Shown: piece by piece, positions 5,382 through 7,505 of the stretch
Layout of the letters: each line of letters begins with the position of its first letter
Numbering within the stretch: the stretch's first letter is position 1
NCBI GenBank assembly: GCA_031556525.1
Contig: JAVBSS010000073.1
Location: 1-7,505 of the forward strand
Direction: 5' to 3'
Length of the DNA: 7,505 nucleotides
Source: JAVBSN01 sp031556525
Lineage (GTDB): Bacteria; Bacillota; Clostridia; Lachnospirales; Lachnospiraceae
The notes under the pieces: generated by a model
Told to the model about the DNA's origin: nothing
The model's input: the letters and a program-made list of their open reading frames with translations, nothing else
The model's database searches: none
Made by a program: the position numbers and the translations under genes

Positions 5382-5961
5382 CCCAAGCATTCCAGCCATT
5401 GTTAAAGAAACAAGTTCTGGATATATAAGATACAACATACAAGATGAAATGCTTAAGCATAGAGAAGTTGATTGTACAGGAGAGATAACAACAGAGTTAG
5501 TTAATGGACTTATATTACAACTTAGATATCTACAAAGAAAAGACCCAAACAAAGAAATAACAATGTACATTAATAGCAATGGAGGTAGTGTTACAAGTGG
5601 TCTAGCCCTATATGATGTAATGCAAGGAATAAGTTGCCCTATAAGGACGGTCTGTGTTGGAATAGCAGCAAGCATGGGAGCTTTACTATTTGCAAGTGGA
5701 GATAAGAGAGATATACTACCCCACTCAAAAGTTATGATACATGACCCTTTAATAAGTGGAGGACTTTCTGGTAGTGCATTAGACATTGAAGAGAGAAGTA
5801 AAGATTTAATGAAGACTAGAGAGATAACAGGAAAAATAATTGCAAAGCACACAGGAAAGAAACTATCCGAGGTATATAAAAAGACTTCAAAGGATAGTTT
5901 TTTTAGTGCAACGGAAGCTATAGAGTATGGACTTGCAGATAAGATTTTAGAAAAGATTTGA
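5371..5961 (+). CDS. ClpP-family serine peptidase encoded with a conjugation-type ATPase
   Basis: A 196-residue protein of normal ClpP length, with GGAG (5358-5361) nine bases before ATG 5371. ClpP forms a barrel of two heptamers that degrades unfolded protein fed in by an AAA+ unfoldase. The catalytic triad is complete: Ser101 in GIAASMGA, His124 in VMIHDP, Asp175 in TSKDSFFSATEA. The oxyanion/substrate strand motif INSNGGSV is at 68-74. It departs from housekeeping ClpP at conserved places: INSNGG for INSPGG, MIHDP for MIHQP, and SKD where the usual DRD holds the Asp-Arg oligomerisation sensor just before the catalytic Asp. No unfoldase of the ClpX/ClpC type is encoded nearby, so it may use host unfoldases, self-assemble, or process a transfer protein. 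Unlikely to be the housekeeping clpP, given the operon with a VirD4-like ATPase. SppA-like or prophage-head proteases are less likely, as the motifs are closest to ClpP. Confidence 0.9.
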   Translation: MNINPSIPAIVKETSSGYIRYNIQDEMLKHREVDCTGEITTELVNGLILQLRYLQRKDPNKEITMYINSNGGSVTSGLALYDVMQGISCPIRTVCVGIAASMGALLFASGDKRDILPHSKVMIHDPLISGGLSGSALDIEERSKDLMKTREITGKIIAKHTGKKLSEVYKKTSKDSFFSATEAIEYGLADKILEKI

Positions 5962-5971
5962 GGTGGTTGAA

Positions 5972-7243
5972 ATGAATGAAGAAAGCATAACCACTAAGCC
6001 AGTAGACACATTTAGAATATTGTCACAAGGGCAACTAATAAACAACAATACGTGGATTACAGGATTAAATAATAACGATATTATTATAGGCCCTAGTGGT
6101 TCAGGTAAAACCAGAGGATATGTAAAACCTAATATATTGCAATGCAACGAAAGTATGATAATCGCAGATACAAAAGGTAGCATAAAAAAAGAAGTAGAAG
6201 GAGTGCTAATAGAAGAAGGATATGAAATAATAGGTATAGATTTTACAGATTGTTTCTCAGCAACACATGGCTATAATCCATTTGATTACATTAGATATGA
6301 TGAAGTAAGAGAAAAGTATATTGAACAAGATATATTAACAGTTGCAGCCTGCCTAATACCATTAAAGAATAATCGAGATCCTTTCTGGGAACTGTCAGCT
6401 CGGATGTATATAGAAAGTATGATAAGCTATGTATTAGAGTGCCTACCAGATGAAGAACATACAATGGATAGTGTAATAAAGCTATTTAGTGAAATGACTA
6501 CAGGAAGATTTGATAGACTATTTATGGAACTAAATGAAATCAATCCAGATAGTTTTGCAATAACAAGATATAACATGTACAAATCAACTAGAGCAGCAGA
6601 AAAGACATATGAGAGTATAAGAAGTATTATAGCAGAGAAGCTAGATGTATTAAGCTTTGATGGAGCGAAAAGCTTACTGACTAAAACTAAGAGAATTAAT
6701 TTTGCCAAATTAGGAAAGAAAAAGACAGCAGTATTCTTAACAATAAGCGATACAGATAGGTCAATGGATAGGCTTATAAATATATTTTACACACAAGCCT
6801 TGCAAACCCTTTGCATAAGTGCAGATAAAGACTATGAAATGAATCGGTTAGATATACCAGTGAGAATAATACTAGATGATTTTGCATCAAATGTGTACAT
6901 ACCAGACTTTGATAAGATTATATCGGTTATTCGTTCAAGAGAAATATATGTAAGTATTATATTGCAAAGCATATCACAACTAGAATCCATATACGAACAT
7001 GCAAATGCAATGACCATTTTAAATAACTGTGACAACTGTTTATATCTTGGTGGTCAAGACGTAGAAACAGCTAGATATATGAGCATAAAAGCAAATAAAT
7101 CAGTTAATACAATTCTTGCAATGCCACTTAACAAAGGATGGTTATTTACAAGGGGAGAAAATCCACAGTTTGTTGATAAATATGATTTAAAATCACATCC
7201 ACGATATAAGGATTTACCAGAATATAAGAAACAAGTAGCATAA
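5972..7243 (+). CDS. VirD4/TraG-like ATPase (type IV coupling protein family), no membrane domain
   Basis: A 423-residue P-loop ATPase. ATG 5972 is chosen because AGGTGG (5961-5966), overlapping the protease stop, is a good ribosome binding site. Walker A GPSGSGKT is at residues 40-47. DTKGS follows at 66-70. Walker B is RIILDDFAS at 298-306, with Asp-Asp in place of the more common Asp-Glu. A QSISQLESIY segment at 332-341 and NNCDNCLYLGGQD at 351-363 match late motifs of coupling proteins. Family members normally carry two N-terminal transmembrane helices and run about 550-650 residues. Here the protein begins only 39 residues before Walker A with no hydrophobic segment, so it is soluble or recruited by a partner. 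Coupling proteins pump DNA-relaxase complexes into a conjugation channel. Last gene of the operon, ten bases after the protease, ended by a terminator at 7294-7322. Confidence 0.88.
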   Translation: MNEESITTKPVDTFRILSQGQLINNNTWITGLNNNDIIIGPSGSGKTRGYVKPNILQCNESMIIADTKGSIKKEVEGVLIEEGYEIIGIDFTDCFSATHGYNPFDYIRYDEVREKYIEQDILTVAACLIPLKNNRDPFWELSARMYIESMISYVLECLPDEEHTMDSVIKLFSEMTTGRFDRLFMELNEINPDSFAITRYNMYKSTRAAEKTYESIRSIIAEKLDVLSFDGAKSLLTKTKRINFAKLGKKKTAVFLTISDTDRSMDRLINIFYTQALQTLCISADKDYEMNRLDIPVRIILDDFASNVYIPDFDKIISVIRSREIYVSIILQSISQLESIYEHANAMTILNNCDNCLYLGGQDVETARYMSIKANKSVNTILAMPLNKGWLFTRGENPQFVDKYDLKSHPRYKDLPEYKKQVA

Positions 7244-7293
7244 GCCAATAAGTAACATCAAATAAAAATCACATTAAATCAAAGTATTCACAA

Positions 7294-7322
7294 CTCCAGT
7301 TAAAGCGTACTGGAGCTTTTTT
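7294..7322 (+). terminator. Intrinsic terminator of the four-gene operon
   Basis: CTCCAGT (7294-7300) pairs perfectly with ACTGGAG (7309-7315) around an eight-base loop. After one C come six T (7317-7322). It lies about 50 bases after the ATPase stop and just before the ribosome binding site of the next gene, so the DUF5688-like gene is either separately expressed or reached by readthrough. Confidence 0.85.
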
Positions 7323-7346
7323 AATTGAAAGAAGAGGGAAAATATA

Positions 7347-7505
7347 ATGACAGTAGAAAATAAAAACATAGATACAAAAGAGGTATTTGTAGAAGCAATA
7401 AAGAATTTATTATCTGAAATGTACAATGATTGTGAAGTAATAATAAATAAAGTCACCAAGAATAATGGGTTGGTTTTAACAGGTGTAACTATTATGAATA
7501 AAGAG
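7347..7505 (+). CDS. DUF5688-like protein, N-terminal fragment cut by the window edge
   Basis: ATG 7347 follows GAAGAGGGAAAA (7330-7341) at a suitable distance and opens a frame of 53 codons to the window end (MTVENKNIDTKEVFVEAIKN and onward). The segment CEVIINKVTKNNGLVLTGVTIMNKE matches the start of the DUF5688 family as I know it: a hydrophobic strand, a KVxKNNG turn and a second strand before a metal- or substrate-like helical domain of unknown role. These proteins are frequent, often in many copies, in Lachnospiraceae and on their mobile elements. The biochemical function is not known. The family call rests on a short fragment. Confidence 0.65.
   Translation, partial: MTVENKNIDTKEVFVEAIKNLLSEMYNDCEVIINKVTKNNGLVLTGVTIMNKE

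Noticed and set aside
5319..5852. Reverse-strand open frame of 177 codons opposite the protease gene
   Set aside because: It is the antisense of a well-supported ClpP gene. It has no ribosome binding site and its hydrophobic composition is what AT-rich antisense gives.
5972..7243. An IGI tripeptide (residues 87-89) as a ClpP-docking loop like the IGF loop of ClpX
   Set aside because: It lies in a core beta strand of the ATPase fold (YEIIGIDF), a normal TraG-family position, and not in an exposed loop.
1..7505. tRNA genes, CRISPR arrays, insertion-sequence ends or an integrase gene
   Set aside because: I saw no cloverleaf, no regularly spaced repeats, no transposase or recombinase motifs and no terminal inverted repeats. 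The direct repeats near 1100 and 4055 are only two copies.

Overview
The window is AT-rich DNA with a Firmicutes/Clostridia character. The ribosome binding sites are purine-rich (GGAGG/AGGAG type), the intrinsic terminators have hairpins followed by T runs, and A/T-ending codons dominate. The right-hand genes (a ClpP-like protease, a short VirD4/TraG-type ATPase and the start of a DUF5688-type gene) are the kind of accessory cargo I associate with gut Clostridia such as Lachnospiraceae. I cannot name a species.

Layout. (1) 1-1090 is the 3' three quarters of lysS, the housekeeping lysyl-tRNA synthetase. Its last 14 codons use a codon set absent from the rest of the visible gene. (2) About 1091-1271 is the lysS downstream region with an intrinsic terminator. 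A diverged copy of this block, possibly including the last bases of lysS, recurs at about 4012-4206. (3) Between the two copies lies a cargo segment of about 2.8 kb. It holds a gene split at a run of nine A (1487-2988; a perfect -1 slippery heptamer sits directly before the stop) and a gene for a membrane-anchored protein (3195-3899). I recognise neither protein. (4) 4207-4700 holds a decayed gene remnant, a strong terminator and a second, competing hairpin pair. (5) 4730-7243 is a tight four-gene operon: two small, possibly related proteins, a ClpP-type serine peptidase, and a VirD4/TraG-like ATPase without a membrane segment. It ends in a terminator. (6) 7347 to the end is the start of a DUF5688-like gene.

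Interpretation (inference). The end of lysS looks like an integration hot spot. The altered codon use at its 3' end suggests an incoming element supplied a replacement end, and the terminator-bearing direct repeat resembles an att-type duplication bracketing a cargo cassette. No integrase gene is visible, so the enzyme would lie outside the window or be lost. The right-hand operon looks like part of a conjugative or otherwise mobile element. The pairing of a ClpP peptidase with a soluble conjugation-type ATPase, and the slippery-site gene in the cassette, are the two most interesting items.
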